In this document: positions 25,835-37,118 of the stretch, piece after piece | How positions within the stretch are numbered: the stretch's first letter is position 1 | Layout of the letters: every line of letters begins with the position of its first letter | NCBI GenBank assembly: GCA_013180625.2 | Contig: SNVD02005014.1 | Coordinates: 124,001 to 188,000 of the forward strand | DNA from: Boswellia sacra | Lineage: Eukaryota > Streptophyta > Magnoliopsida > Sapindales > Burseraceae | Direction: 5' to 3' | DNA length: 64,000 nt | Program-made: the position numbers and the translations under genes | The notes under the pieces: model-generated | What the model saw: only the letters and a program-made list of their open reading frames with translations | What the model was told of the DNA's origin: nothing | Databases searched by the model: none

Positions 25835-26090
25835 GTCAGCCTCCCACCACTTTTCAACCTCCGGTTCATTATCTGAGGTAGCAGAAGACGACCAGTCGCT
25901 ATCCCCCTCAGTATCTATCACCCTGTGGTTAACAGAATTCTGTCCCAGCTCACGATCCTGACCGAAGAAGTTTTGGTAAAACTCATTAACTTCTTTACGG
26001 TTGGTCACAGGATCCTTCTCTTGGGAAGACTGGGTTTGATGACTCGATTCCCCCCGTAGCACTTTCACAGTGGTTTTAACTCTAGCCATC
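25835..26090 (-). CDS. Antisense ORF of the Tat-like element, truncated by the nested LTR
   Basis: On the minus strand an ORF with a good ATG near 26090 starts MARVKTTVKVLRGESSH, continues with a Gln/Glu/Ser-rich middle (EFYQNFFGQD) and an acidic, Ser/Asp-rich end (NEPEVEKWWEAD). It then runs directly into the LTR start and gains an unrelated tail. Position, between the lost pol and the 3' repeats and antisense to gag, recalls the additional antisense ORFs described for some Tat-lineage elements (Grande, Retand). Function unknown. Confidence 0.45.
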
Positions 26091-26189
26091 TGCATAGTCA
26101 AAGAGGGGTCGTTAGTCAAGTCTACTGAGGGAGGGAAGAGGTGAAAGAACAAAAAAAAAAAAAAATGCTGGGGGATGGTGTTGAAAGTC

Positions 26190-26650
26190 CGCGGAAACAC
26201 GCCCGCGGAGGAAAAATTATTTAAATCCGCGGAAACGCCCCCGCAGAGGAAAAATTATTTAAGTTTGAAAATTCGCGGAAACACCTCCGCGGAGGAAAAA
26301 ATTATTCAAGTTTGAAAATCCGCGGAAACACCCCCGCGGAGGAAAAAATTATTTAAGTTTGAAAATCCGCGGAAACACCCCTGCGGAGGAAAAATTATTT
26401 AAGTTTGAAAATCCACGGAAAGACCCCCGCGGAGAAAAAATAAAGGTTTGAAATGTCGCAGAAACACCCCCGCGAAGAAAAAATAAAAGTTTGAAATTTC
26501 GCAGAAACACCCCCACAAATTAAAATCAAGGTTTAAAAATTCGCAAGATCACCCCCGCGAATTAAAATCAAGTTTTGAAATTTTGCAGAGACACCCCACG
26601 GGTAAAAAAATGAAGTTTTGAAAATTGGCAGAAACACCCCCGCGGAATCA
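26190..26650. repeat. Minisatellite with CCGCGG-flanked units
   Basis: About nine or ten degenerate units of roughly 45-58 bases share the pattern CCGCGGAAACACCCCCGCGG, then AGGAAAAATTATTTAAG and TTTGAAAAT. Units near 26260-26400 are the most alike; those toward 26650 decay. Each unit holds two inverted CCGCGG arms that could form a hairpin. Tandem repeats in the 3' untranslated part are a known property of Tat-lineage elements. Confidence 0.85.
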
Positions 26651-26689
26651 AAATTTTGGAAATTGCTGAGAGGCCCCCCGCACTTACTC

Positions 26690-27330
26690 GAATTTCCTCT
26701 GGAAGGCCCTGCATGCTACGTGAACAATGCACACAGCATGCAGCGCGGCCAACACCCGCGGGCTCGCCCTCCCCGCGCACCCAGTGCCTTTCGGGTTTGC
26801 CCCCCGCTCGCCTGGGACCTCGGCAGCCTCGCCTCCGCACGCCTAGCGCCCCTCGGGTGCTCGTCCCCGCGCACCAGCGCCCCTCGGGTGCTTGCCTCCT
26901 CACGCCCAGCGCGGGCTCCTGGGACCTCGGCAGCTCGCCCCCGCGCGCATGGAGCCTCGCCTGCTCGCCCGGCGCGCGCTCCTGGACCTCGGCAGCTCGC
27001 CCCGCGCGCATGGAGCCTAGCCTGCTCGCCCAGCGCGCCCAGGCAGCACGCCCAGCGCGCCAAGGCAGCACGCCCAGGCAGCGCGCCCAGGCAGTACGCC
27101 CAGGCAGCACGCCCAGGCTGCACGCCCAGCGCGCCCAAGCTTCACGCCCAGGCAGCACTCGCAGCGCGCACGCATGCAGGCCACAGTGCGTGCGAGCCTG
27201 CTGTGCGCCCAGGCCCTCACGGCATGCCCGAATACACCCCTTCCCTCACGCACCTCGCCTACTTCTTCCTTACGACCCACGCACAGTCAAACTTTCTTGT
27301 TTCCTTGGTGGTCTTAACGTTATGTTAAGC
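26690..27330. repeat. GC-rich low-complexity island of the Tat-like element
   Basis: Built of imperfect repeats of GCACGCCCAGGCAGC and CTCGCCCGCGCGCATGGAGC type. Long overlapping ORFs in several frames on both strands encode Ala/Arg/Pro-rich low-complexity chains, which follow from the composition. No domain is visible; I treat it as non-coding. Confidence 0.6.
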
Positions 27331-27656
27331 AGATGAGGACAAGGATTCAAGGTTGGCACGTAGCCAAAGAAGAAGCAATATGGATCCATTCACATATATA
27401 TGCATGAAACCTTAAAGTCTGGACGCGCATGGGTTCAAGGCTTGGCAATCTGCCCTCAGCCTGAACCAATTCTGCTCGTGGCCTCGGTGGTCCAAACCTT
27501 ATGTTTGGATATGATAAAGGGAATGGGTTCGAGCTTGGCATTTAGCATGCAGCATGAACTTTGAGCAATTAATTGAAAGAACAGCCCACCAGCGTCCCAT
27601 GCATGCAGCACCCGGCGCCCTGTGCAACCCACAGCGCCCGGGCCCTCGCCCGCTCG

Positions 27657-27732
27657 CCCTTGCGCATGCAAGGCCTCGCGGGATCGATCCCGCACCCTTG
27701 CGCATGCAAGGCCTCGCGGGATCGATCCCGCG
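27657..27732. repeat. 38-bp direct repeat with GATCGATC palindrome, two copies
   Basis: Two copies (27657-27694 and 27695-27732) of a unit starting CCCTTGCGCATGCAAGG. Each contains a palindrome around GATCGATC; the second is CGCGGGATCGATCCCGCG. Confidence 0.85.
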
Positions 27733-27970
27733 CCCCCAGGACCTCGCTAGGTCATCTTACGTGCATAGTAGCTCGCCCACGCGAGTCTGTTGTGCACGCC
27801 GCTCGCCCATGCGGACTGATTCTCCTACACGCATGGCGACTGGAAAATTCTTGCTCGGATTAAAGAGTTCTGTTTGCTGGGGTCACCTACACTGCTTACC
27901 TCCAAGCCTAGAATAACTAAATAGTCCCTACGCCGACCCATTGGTCAACTTGGGCCTGGGGGAACTACTG

Positions 27971-28252
27971 TTATGGCCATAACGATATTGGGCCCAATTA
28001 TTTCCAACACAGTAAGCCCATTACTGTGGCCCATTATTTGGGTCCATTACAATGACCCAGCCCAGCTCAATTATTTATAATACGGTAAGCCCATTACCGT
28101 ATCCCATTATCTGGGCCCATTACGGTAAGCCCATTACTGAAGCCCATCATCTGGGCCTAGCCCGGCCTCCTAATGCACTTAATCTATAGTCCATAACAAC
28201 TAAAATAGTCCCTACATCGATCCATTGGTTGACTTGGGCCTGGGGGGACTAC
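27971..28252 (+). repeat. Partial LTR plus second polypurine tract before the 3' LTR
   Basis: After a first GGGCCTGGGGGAACTAC tract a TGTTATGGCC LTR start appears at about 27971, goes on with AAGCCCATTACTG and CATCATCTGGGCC blocks, and stops near 28185. A TAGTCCCTAC...GGGCCTGGGGGGACTAC block then recurs before the true 3' LTR at 28253. The region from polypurine tract to the 5' part of the LTR is therefore present twice. Confidence 0.75.
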
Positions 28253-28658
28253 TGTTATGACCATAATAATATCGGGCCTCAATTATTTCTAATTCAGTAA
28301 GCCCATTACTGAAGCCCATCATCTGGGCCTAATTATTTCTAATACAGTAAGCCCATTACTGTAGCCCATCATCTGGGTCCCACAATGGCCCATCCCGGCT
28401 CCTATATAAACCCTCCGGATTATCGTTCAAGGTATGCACACTTTTCTGAACTTATTCTCTCTCTAGATTTCCTTCACTTTCGAGAGCTTCTCTCTCTAGG
28501 AGATTCTCCCAGAAAATTCTGGAGTGCCGGAAACTGACTTGAGCATTGGAGGGTCCTCGCCGGCACCCCTGACTGTTTTCTGTGATCGCAGGATTGGACC
28601 CGACGTAACACCCGAGCTCCGACCCGCGTCCCGGCCGTCCGGAAATCGTGCATCAACA
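28253..28658 (+). repeat. 3' LTR of the Tat-like element
   Basis: 406 bases, TGTTATGACC...ATCAACA, followed by the target duplication ATATC. Confidence 0.9.
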
Positions 28659-28663
28659 ATATC

Positions 28664-30667
28664 TATCATCAAATACTACTATCAATTGCTTATAACCTCA
28701 GTTGATAAAAATTTACTGAAAGAGTGAAAAACAAAAATAAAAAAAAGAAGTTAAAATGTATGATATAGTAATAATATCTCCAATAAGATTTTAACAATTC
28801 GGGTTGTAGGGAGAATTGGTTATTAATGAGTTGTAAGTACAGTATTATTCTAAAAAGAATACTCCCCACTTCTTTACCGGACAAGAATCCTCTCCTTAGC
28901 CTTAGCTTTTCCAAAGCTTTTTAAAAAAATGTGATTGATGGTTAGAGAAATTGAATTAATGAAGAAAGAGAGTGAAAACAAATATAAGTCATTCATACAA
29001 GTGAAAATTTATGTGACAACATCTCTTTAAAAACTCAGATAAAGTTAATATTACATAATTGTTTTTCAATGTTTCCTCTATTGGTGCAAATATACTGTTA
29101 ATTTAGGATGTCAAATTTGAACTATGGATGATATCGGGAACCCTTTAAACTTTAGCTTTACTCATTTACCTCCTTTAATTACCATTGTTTTGAACCAGTA
29201 AGAGTTGATTAACGTTATAATGTTGTAATAAAATACAATTTTTTCTTATATTATCAATCAAACTAACCATTAGGAAAATTGAGTAGGGAAATGCAGTTGA
29301 ATTTTTGCATTTGTTATTCCACGGTAGTTGAAGACTTCCAAAAGTGGATGTGATCAAGATTTCAAGGATAAAAGCTTTAAGTTATGATTTTTAAATGTTG
29401 TTATCAATAGTTGAATAACTGCTAGTTGTTTTCAAATGTTTCTAAGATCGAAATAAAAAAGACATAATTATATTTTATATTAACCCAATTACATACTCTA
29501 GCAGGATTTTTTTTTTTAATTTTAAATAAGGTCTCAAAGGAGAGTGTTACTGGACAAATGGCAAGGGTATTATTTTATTTTTATTCTTTTTTTTTTTTGT
29601 GCAGATGATTGATAAAGACTAACACTTTTGGATAAATATAATTTATTTTCATTTAATAATCTCAAGTCTATGAATGTCATAATTCCAATATAACCCCCTT
29701 TCAAGCAAATTTACTTTTAGGATATAAAAAGAAAAAAAAAGAGTCAAATAAATGCTACGTAGCTTAGAATACTCGAAGTTTTTAAAATTTTATTTTCACA
29801 AATATATAATTTTAAAAAAATAATATATAATTTTTAAATAATTTTCTAATATTCAATAAAACTAACACTTAGTTTGAGTGTAGACGGTGAATTTAAGTTT
29901 AAAAGTTTGTATCTGGTGAAGTTATATATAAATAAGTCAATTTCGTTAAGTATTCTTGTATTTTTAAGACGAAAGGTGAGTTTCAAATAACATTACTTTT
30001 TTTTTTTTAATTTTTCGTTCAATTTTTTAATAAGTCATCAAACACGTCTATTGAATGTTAACGGATTATTTTAAGTTATGTGCTAATATAAAAGGTAAAA
30101 TCATCATAAAAAAATAGTTTCGCACTTGTATTAGCAAACTCTGTTAAACTATATTTTCACACAGCCCTTATTAACAAATACATTAAATGAATACTCATAG
30201 GTGTAATCGGGAATTTTTTCTTGGGTGGGCTAAAATTTTTATATGAATATTCAATTTGGAGTATATAACTAAATTTCACTAGAGATTAGAGATATGTATT
30301 TAATTATGATAATATATGTGATATTTTTTTAATTATGAATTGAAATGCATGTTATACTTTCTTTGTTATTAAAGAACAAAAATATTATAAACTTTAATTT
30401 TTAAGTTTGGAAAGGAATGTGAAAATAATGTTTATCTTGGATTTTTTTTTTGACAAAAAGAAGATACCTAACATTACCCTCTCAAAATTACTCTTTAAGA
30501 ATTATAATTTTTTTTTTTTACATATGGATTTTATGCTTTCCCAACTTGTTTAGGTTACATATATTTTGATTTTTTTTATGGCACTAAAATATTACAAGAT
30601 CTATGTTTTTTGACAATTAAATTTATTATTTTCTAAAAAAGTTGGTTGGTTTATAACTCAACTCAGC
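28664..30667 (+). other. Copy A non-coding flank
   Basis: AT-rich DNA shared with copy B (43740-45715). A 60-codon minus-strand ORF occurs at the same place in both copies (29175-29357; 44229-44411) but shows no domain and lies in AT-rich surroundings. No gene is supported. Confidence 0.5.
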
Positions 30668-31439
30668 CAGGGTGGACCCATGATTTTAGTTTTTGGGGGC
30701 CCAAAATATAAACTGTATGTTATCAAGTATGAGAAATTATATTGATCTACTGATATCTAATATTATGATTATTGATTAAACATAAACTCTTATACAAATT
30801 TTTAAACTGAGTAATAGAAAATATATATCAATTAATCTAAATCAAAAAAATGAGTAAATATATTTCTTAAATAATATATATGGAAAAAGTTGACAGAAAA
30901 CTTAAAGTTTCAAATCTAAAACTCTTGTCATTCTAAAACATCTGTTTTAAAAATTTGTTCTAATTTCTTCAATTTTAATGAAACAGCTCATTGAATTTTT
31001 TTTACATATTTTATATATTTAAAAAAAGCAAGTCTTCAATAAAAAAGAAAAAAATAAATTTGTCTTTCATAACTAAAAATTTGAAGAATTCCAACAAAAT
31101 GTTTGAATATGAAAAAAATAAGTTTTACTTAAGAGTGAGATTATAATAAAAACAATAAAAGAAAAAAATGAATATAAGATAATCATAATATAAAACATAA
31201 TGTGGTTCCTAGTAATTCATTAGATATTTATAAGAACATGAGAAATTTGGAGAGTTAGTATTCAGAATTATAACTTATCTAAAAATTATAATATATTTTG
31301 CCTTTTTTTTTGGCTGGAGGGGCCAATCTGCAGAATTTTAAAACATCTAGAAGCAAAATAACATATTCTTCATGGCAAGACGCACTGTTTGGACTGGAAG
31401 GGCCCGAGCCCCTTAGGCCCAAACATAGGTCCGTCCCGG
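30668..31439. mobile_element. Old hAT-like non-autonomous element, present in both copies
   Basis: The left end CAGGGTGGACCCATG and the reverse complement of the right end (CCGGGACGGACCTATG) form short inverted repeats with the CAGGGNCGGACC look of plant hAT-like elements. The flanks ACTCAGC and ACCCAGC may be a mutated 8-bp duplication. Copy B carries the same element (about 45724-46477), so it was inserted before the duplication. The interior is AT-rich and non-coding. Confidence 0.5.
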
Positions 31440-32701
31440 GACCCAGCCACTGACTGGTTACACCACTGTGAATATCTTAGTAGTAATTTGTATTTTTTTT
31501 AATAAACTAAAAATAAAAAAGAAGATGATTTTTGTTTTTTTCCTCTTACAAAACTTAAGATTATTCAATAAAATTAACACTTATATAAGAAAATAAATAT
31601 TTGGAGAATGAAACATTTAAAATATATATAATAATGGAATTTCAGGCTTAGCCGCCATGCATGATGTCTCTCTTCGTGCGTTTGACAAATTGGCTGCCTG
31701 CAGCCAAAAATCCAAAAGAGACGTTTACAGTTACATATAAAAACAAACCATTTTGAGTCGGCCTGAGGCTGAGAGATTCCACAGAGAAATGGAGGCATTT
31801 TCATCAGAAATTAATGCACAAAAGCTGTTTTTGCATCCCCCTTGATTTGTACTAAATAATAATAACTGTTTTGTGCTTGCTTGATCAAAAATTTGTGTCA
31901 CATATATAATATTATATCTACGTCTCGAACTATGGTTAGTCATTGTCTTAACTCTTAATTAACCAATGGTTTAGATATATCAAAATTATTAGGTTATTAA
32001 TTCCAGAATGCTATTCATTGAAATCTCGTTAATAATTTATTAAACAGGAATAGAGTGCTATTTCAGATTGTCTAACGTAAATTCTGGTCATGATATCTTA
32101 TTGATAAGTGTGGAATGAAATTAAAGCTTTATTGCCAAGAACGTTAAAAGGGATAAGTTGTAATTAGAATATAAAATGTAAGTTTTTGTGTTTCTCTCTG
32201 TGTGTGTGTGTGTACATGTAACTTGTGAACGAAGGGGAGGAAATTGCAACGCAAGTGACAGGGAAGATTAACATAGCACACTGCAGGGTCACATCGCTAT
32301 AGACAACTAATTGAGGGAACAAGTTTATATTTATACATCCATTATAATTTGGTTGTGGTTAGTTACAGATTAAGGAATTAATTAACCGCAAAATGAATTA
32401 ATGGTAGCATAATATGTCGTATTAGAAATAATTTTTTTGTTTATGTTTTAATTTTAGGTATTAATTTATATCTATAACAGTAAATTAATTAATTAATGGT
32501 AGTTTATATGTAATTACACAGAAAAATCAAACTTAGGTCAACATAAAGACACTATACGCGGTATCAGAAATAGAACGGAAAATATTGCAAGGCATACACA
32601 TTTACCTGCTCCATGTACATTTTTTCTGCAGCCACACCTTCTCATGCAATTTAACCTAGCTTCTTGCTTAAGGGGAAGATCTTCGACGCGGACAAAGTTG
32701 C

Positions 32702-32709
32702 TATATAAG
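32702..32709 (+). promoter_or_regulatory. TATA box of NAC gene A
   Basis: TATATAAG lies 127 bases upstream of the ATG and is kept in copy B (52243-52250). Confidence 0.65.
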
Positions 32710-32835
32710 GAGTGCATTTGCGTTAGTGTAATGTACAGCTTCGATCCTTCTAATTGTTTTCAAAGATTTAACTGTCTTAGCTATTTGCTATACACTAATA
32801 TCTTCTGATCCGTTCCATTACTTTGTATTCATTTG

Positions 32836-33614
32836 ATGGCTCATTTTGATCCATTAACGGGATACAGATTCCATCCTAATGACAAGGAAATCATCACCAA
32901 ATTTCTTGAAAAGAAGATGCGCAATCGAAACAATAACTTTGATATGATTCGCGAACTTAATATTTGCAACTATGAACCTTCGCAATTGCCTGGTGGGTAT
33001 ATATATAACAAATCTTGTATTAGAATAGGTAGCTTTTTATTGTATATTTTATTTTACTTTTTTTTTTGTATGCGCATATATGCATGTAGGGCTTTCGTTA
33101 GCTCCAAATGATCAAGAGTGGTACTTTTTTAATCCGATTTCTAATGATGGAAACGTGAGAAGGACAACTAATACTGGATATTGGAAAGTCACCGGTGACC
33201 CTCAAGTGATCAAAGATGACAGAGGCAGAGAGATTGGTTACAAAAGAATTGTGCCTTACTATACTGGTCGTTCTCCTAATGGATGCGGTACATCTTGGGT
33301 CATCCATGAGTTTCATTCTGTGAATGAAACAACATTTCAGGTTTATGTTCTATCCATTTATTTATTTATATTGGTTTTGAACTATTTATTTATTAATTTA
33401 TTATCATGATAGGCGTAAAATTTTAAAGAGATGGAATGGTTTTCCTTTTCCATATGTAGAAGTTTGATATATATAATGTATGTACATATGAGGCATATAT
33501 ATATATATATATATATGCGACAGTGAGCTATCTGCTAATTTTCTTTATCTCAATTTTTTACTTGCGCAGGATCGTTTTGTTCTCTGTCGCTTAAAGAATA
33601 AGGCCTCCGGATGA
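32836..33614 (+). CDS. NAC-domain-only protein A (150 aa)
   Basis: Exons 32836-32992, 33090-33340 and 33570-33614 with GT-AG junctions. All five NAC subdomains are present in order: A (TGYRFHPNDKEIITKFL), B (FDMIRELNICNYEPSQLPG), C (DQEWYFFNPISNDGNVRRTT and GYWKVTG), D (GREIGYKRIVPYYTGRSP and SWVIHEF) and E (DRFVLCRLKNK). The protein ends three codons later (ASG), so the usual C-terminal activation region is absent. NAC proteins are plant-specific DNA-binding factors that act as dimers in the nucleus. A domain-only form could act by dimerisation or by occupying sites; that is inference. The two introns sit at the conserved NAC positions. ATG at 32836 is the first in frame and fits the leader; it differs from copy B at about 13 residues. 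Confidence 0.85.
33490..33511. repeat. (TA)n microsatellite in NAC A intron 2
   Basis: A run of about eleven TA units that is much shorter in copy B. Confidence 0.85.
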
Positions 33615-34947
33615 AATTAATCAGTTGCAGATAATTTGATGATGTAACGGGTAAAAAGACCATGCACTGCCTTCTTCATATCATCAACCTTTAAACGACG
33701 TCGTGCATGCATGGCGACTGCACTCCTAAAAATACAGAATTTTTTTTTTCTTTTTTAAGACTTAGATCAATAAGACAATAACCATATCGGTATAACTTAT
33801 TAATGATATACATATAACCGGAGTACAAAAATAAAATAAAGCATGCAATATTTCTACTATAATTCAATTGTTCCCATCTTTATTTACCTGGGTTGGGTTT
33901 AATTAACCATATATACGTATAGTTTGATATTTAGTTAATTAGATTATACATATTAAGACTGTTAAATTATTATAAGTTGACTTACTGGCTCAGTTCTTCT
34001 CTTTTTCAGTTGATGGGTGGGTCGGAAAGATAAAGACTTCGGACGGCGGAGATCTCAAGTCAACGACGTCACTGGAGAATTTGGATTACAATATTATTTA
34101 TTTATAATAGTTTAATTAGGAGTTAAGAGTGAATAATAAAGTTTGACTGTGTTTTGTACGGTTTGTCTTTTACGCATCTTTGGATTGATTTATACAATAA
34201 ACTGAATGTACTTAAACTATAGTAGTTGTATTCTGAGCATTTCAGCTACTTTTATCGGCCTGCTTAATAAAATTCAAAATTCTATAGCTTTAATAGCACT
34301 GTTTTTCTAAATATTAATTGGTTTTTTAATTAATTAGTTATATTGTCTCCTAATGGCGCAAATAGAGATATCAAATCGATAATAGGATTGGCGATGGGGA
34401 GGAGGATGCCAATGCCCTCCCTCCCCGGCCAAAGCCATCCAATCAATTGTATTATCTATGTGACCAAACATTACAACATTTGCAGTTCGCTCTTTTATCT
34501 ATTTGCAAGTTTTGGAAAGTCAAGATTTGATGATACATGATTGGATAGATATAATATGGGGGACCATATATAAACTCCTAGAAATTAATGATACATTTTG
34601 AAATCTAATTTTACAATACCTTGTAAAATTGGCCGTTGGAAAACAAAGAAAATTAAGCTAAATTTAACTCTAAGTCAATATTTAATGATATTTTAATAAT
34701 AATTTATTTAATTAGGGCTTTAATTATTAGAAGGAAAGTCAAAATATACAATGAAATTAAATTTCGAAGTCAAAAACAAATATTAATAATATCCATATGG
34801 GGCCTCCCTTAATCTTATGTAGGCCTATAAACACATTGAACTAGGCTTGTTAGCCCAATGGTTGAGCGCTCCACGTTTTATGTGAACGTACTTAGAAGAT
34901 AAATCATAAATATTATTAACGTGGAGAACCTGTAAAATAAATATCAT
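33615..34947 (+). other. NAC A 3' region with a possible relic terminal exon
   Basis: After the stop codon, a good acceptor (TCTTTTTCAG near 34010) precedes an open stretch of about 30 codons (with DGGDLKSTTSLENLDY) ending TAA near 34105. It might be a 3' UTR exon or the remnant of a lost C-terminus. The rest is AT-rich. Confidence 0.35.
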
Positions 34948-35782
34948 CATCGGCGGACATACACTTAATCAGGGGGGCCCGGGACCCCACTGAAAATTTA
35001 AAATATATTAAGTTTCAACTGTTACAGATATATCCTTACATTAAAATTACTTCATTTTAACAAATATATTTTCTTATATAAATTATATGATTTTAACAAT
35101 TATACTTCATGCTATTGGATTCATCTTTAATTTTAAGTGTTGCTTTTACTTAACTCTCTTAGAGTAACATGATTAGGCAGGTTCACTTATGCGTTTTTAT
35201 TTTATGTTATTACACGATTGAAATATCATGATATATATATATATATATATATTCATACAATTTATTTAGGAGGTATTTAGAATATAAATAATCATTATGA
35301 ATTTGAAAGAATATTTGCAATATATAATTTACTACATCATCAATCTAAATTTTTATAATTTTCTTTGAACTCAATTCATCATTAATATATTAATTTACAC
35401 ATAATCTTAAATTTATATAATCAAATATTACAAAAAAATAAATTCTCTAATTATAGAATATCAAAATCCAAATATTAAATATAGAGTGTTAAAAAATGTT
35501 ATTCAAAATATATTAATTTAATTATAATCAAAAGACTATAGAACTTATATATATATATATATATGATATAAAACTTTTTCAAACTATAATATATTAGTTT
35601 AGTTTTACACACACACATACACACATATATAAAATCAAAAACAAAAAAATTATCCAATTTTTTATTTATTTGAAAATTATTTTAAATATAATTAAATATT
35701 AATTATTATATTTAGTTACATATTTATTTTAATTCTAAACTATATGGTGCCTCTTCTAAATAAAATTTATAGGTTGACACTG
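34948..35782. mobile_element. hAT-like insertion (835 bp) with 8-bp duplication, only in copy A
   Basis: The sequence from CATCGGCGGAC to GGTTGACACTG is flanked by AATATCAT on both sides (34940-34947 and 35783-35790). Copy B has a single AATATCAT at the matching place with nothing inserted. The 8-bp duplication and the CGGCGGAC/GGGGGGCCCGGGACCC start fit a hAT-type non-autonomous element, though the terminal inverted repeat is weak. The interior is AT-rich, with TA runs and no ORF. Confidence 0.75.
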
Positions 35783-36820
35783 AATATCATTGTTACACCT
35801 TTGTTTTAATAGTTGAATAATTTTTTTATTACAATGCAATTTAATCATGTCATTATATAGGTTGTTTAACATTAATAAATTGGATTGGGACCATAGAGAA
35901 GCCCCTTTTTTTTATCTCACTTATGAATTTTTCTTTTCGTTTTTGTTTTTGTGTGCATATAAATTGTTAGAGTGGAGTTGTACATGAAAATCCTAAAAGC
36001 ATTCTGAATATACAAACCCTTTTTTTAAACTTATTATTTAAAACAAAAACGTAAGTTTTACCAAAAAATATGAATATTTAAAAATAACTTATATAATCAA
36101 TAAAAAAATTAATAGATCAATGGTTATTAATTACGAGAAAAATACAATTAAAAGGTAAAAATGTTCATTAAAAATTGATAAAAAATTCATTTATAAAAAA
36201 TATTTTTATTAATTTATCATGTGGGTTGGATTTCATTTGTTTTTATTTTTCTTGTAGTAACTTTTATTAAACGTACAATTTTGAACTACTGAATTTCTGT
36301 TACTGACTTTTAGAAATTTGTTTTCAAAATTATTTATATTATTGGATGAATTTTTATTTCTTTAAAATTTTAAATAATGAGTATATTTAAAATTTATAAA
36401 ATATATTGGTGTCTCAATAACATCGAAATTTAGCAATTCTTTTCTTTCTAATGTGAAACTGAATGTTGTAAAATGCTACCCACTTTCTTATAACAAATTA
36501 TATTAAAGGAAAAACCTGGACAAATGATTAGATAATTTATGAAAAAAATATAATAAGTTATTATTTTTTTCAATGCTTCCTCAATTGGTGAATTTAGTAC
36601 AACTATATTTTTAAATTTAAGAGGTCATATTTAAATTATGGTACAAGAGGATTCATGTGCCAAGCTCATTTATTATTTCTTTAATTAAGCATATATTAGA
36701 AATTCTCTTTGAGGACTAATAGTACTATGCATGAAAACATTCCATCTGCTTAATTTTTTTGTTCTTTGTCCTGTATAAATTTACATTAATGATGCTCTTC
36801 AATTGCTTCTTAACTATATA

Positions 36821-36872
36821 CATACACACATACATAGATACATACATACATACATACATACATACATACACA
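36821..36872. repeat. (CATA)n microsatellite, copy A only
   Basis: A run of ACATACATACATACATAC type; the matching place in copy B has a short TA run instead. Confidence 0.85.
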
Positions 36873-37118
36873 TATTTATATGCTCATACTAGGAAACCTT
36901 TTATTTTATTTTATTTTTCTTTTTTCCCACTACTTGTTTTTCTTTATTATGGTCAATTCAGTCGCTTCCTTTGGCTTTTCTAATGATGTTTACTTGCAAG
37001 CATCTATGTACATAACTGCAGATATATATTTTCAAAGATTGATTCTCTTTTTTGGAATGTTTTATTAGGTTCATTGTATCCTGAATGAATTTCACTGAAA
37101 CTACTTATAATCTCACTT

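Larger units (their letters stand above)
23113..28658 (+). mobile_element. Composite Tat-like (LARD-type) LTR retrotransposon, TSD ATATC
   Basis: LTRs at 23113-23531 and 28253-28658 start TGTT and end AACA. The element is flanked by ATATC on both sides (23108-23112 and 28659-28663), and copy B shows the uninterrupted site. The 5' LTR is followed by TTGGCGCCGTCTGTGGGAGC, a primer-binding site of the kind seen in Tat/Athila-type Ty3 elements. The interior carries a short gag-like ORF but no protease, reverse transcriptase or integrase, so it is non-autonomous. It also contains an opposite-strand LTR of another element, an antisense ORF, a minisatellite and a GC-rich island. A purine tract (TGGGCCTGGGGGGACTAC) precedes the 3' LTR. 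Confidence 0.85.
23012..37118 (+). repeat. Segmental duplication copy A (contains NAC gene A)
   Basis: From TTATGAAATCGGTGTTTCG onward this DNA matches copy B (43613-55734) nearly base for base outside the insertions, through the whole NAC gene and its flanks to ...CACTGAAACTACTTATAATCTCACTT near 37118. It is interrupted by a Tat-like LTR element (23113-28658) and a hAT-like element (34948-35782), both absent from copy B, which keeps the empty sites. Confidence 0.92.

Noticed and set aside
25242..25881. Overlapping ORFs of 69-136 codons in the nested LTR
   Set aside because: They lie inside an LTR of CATGCG-rich sequence, in several frames, with no domain.
26568..27336. Several long overlapping ORFs (up to 236 codons) on both strands
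   Set aside because: They encode Ala/Arg/Pro-rich low-complexity chains in every frame of a GC-rich repeat; stop codons are rare simply because of composition.
29175..29357. 60-codon minus-strand ORF conserved in both duplication copies (also 44229-44411)
   Set aside because: Conservation is explained by the whole block being duplicated; no domain, promoter or codon signal.
31574..31804. Minus-strand ORF upstream of NAC A, also in copy B (51014-51229)
   Set aside because: Its end differs between copies because the reading runs through a transposon-insertion site; no recognisable protein.
36759..37068. Tyr/Thr/His-rich ORF near 36.8 kb
   Set aside because: Created by the CATA microsatellite; absent in copy B.
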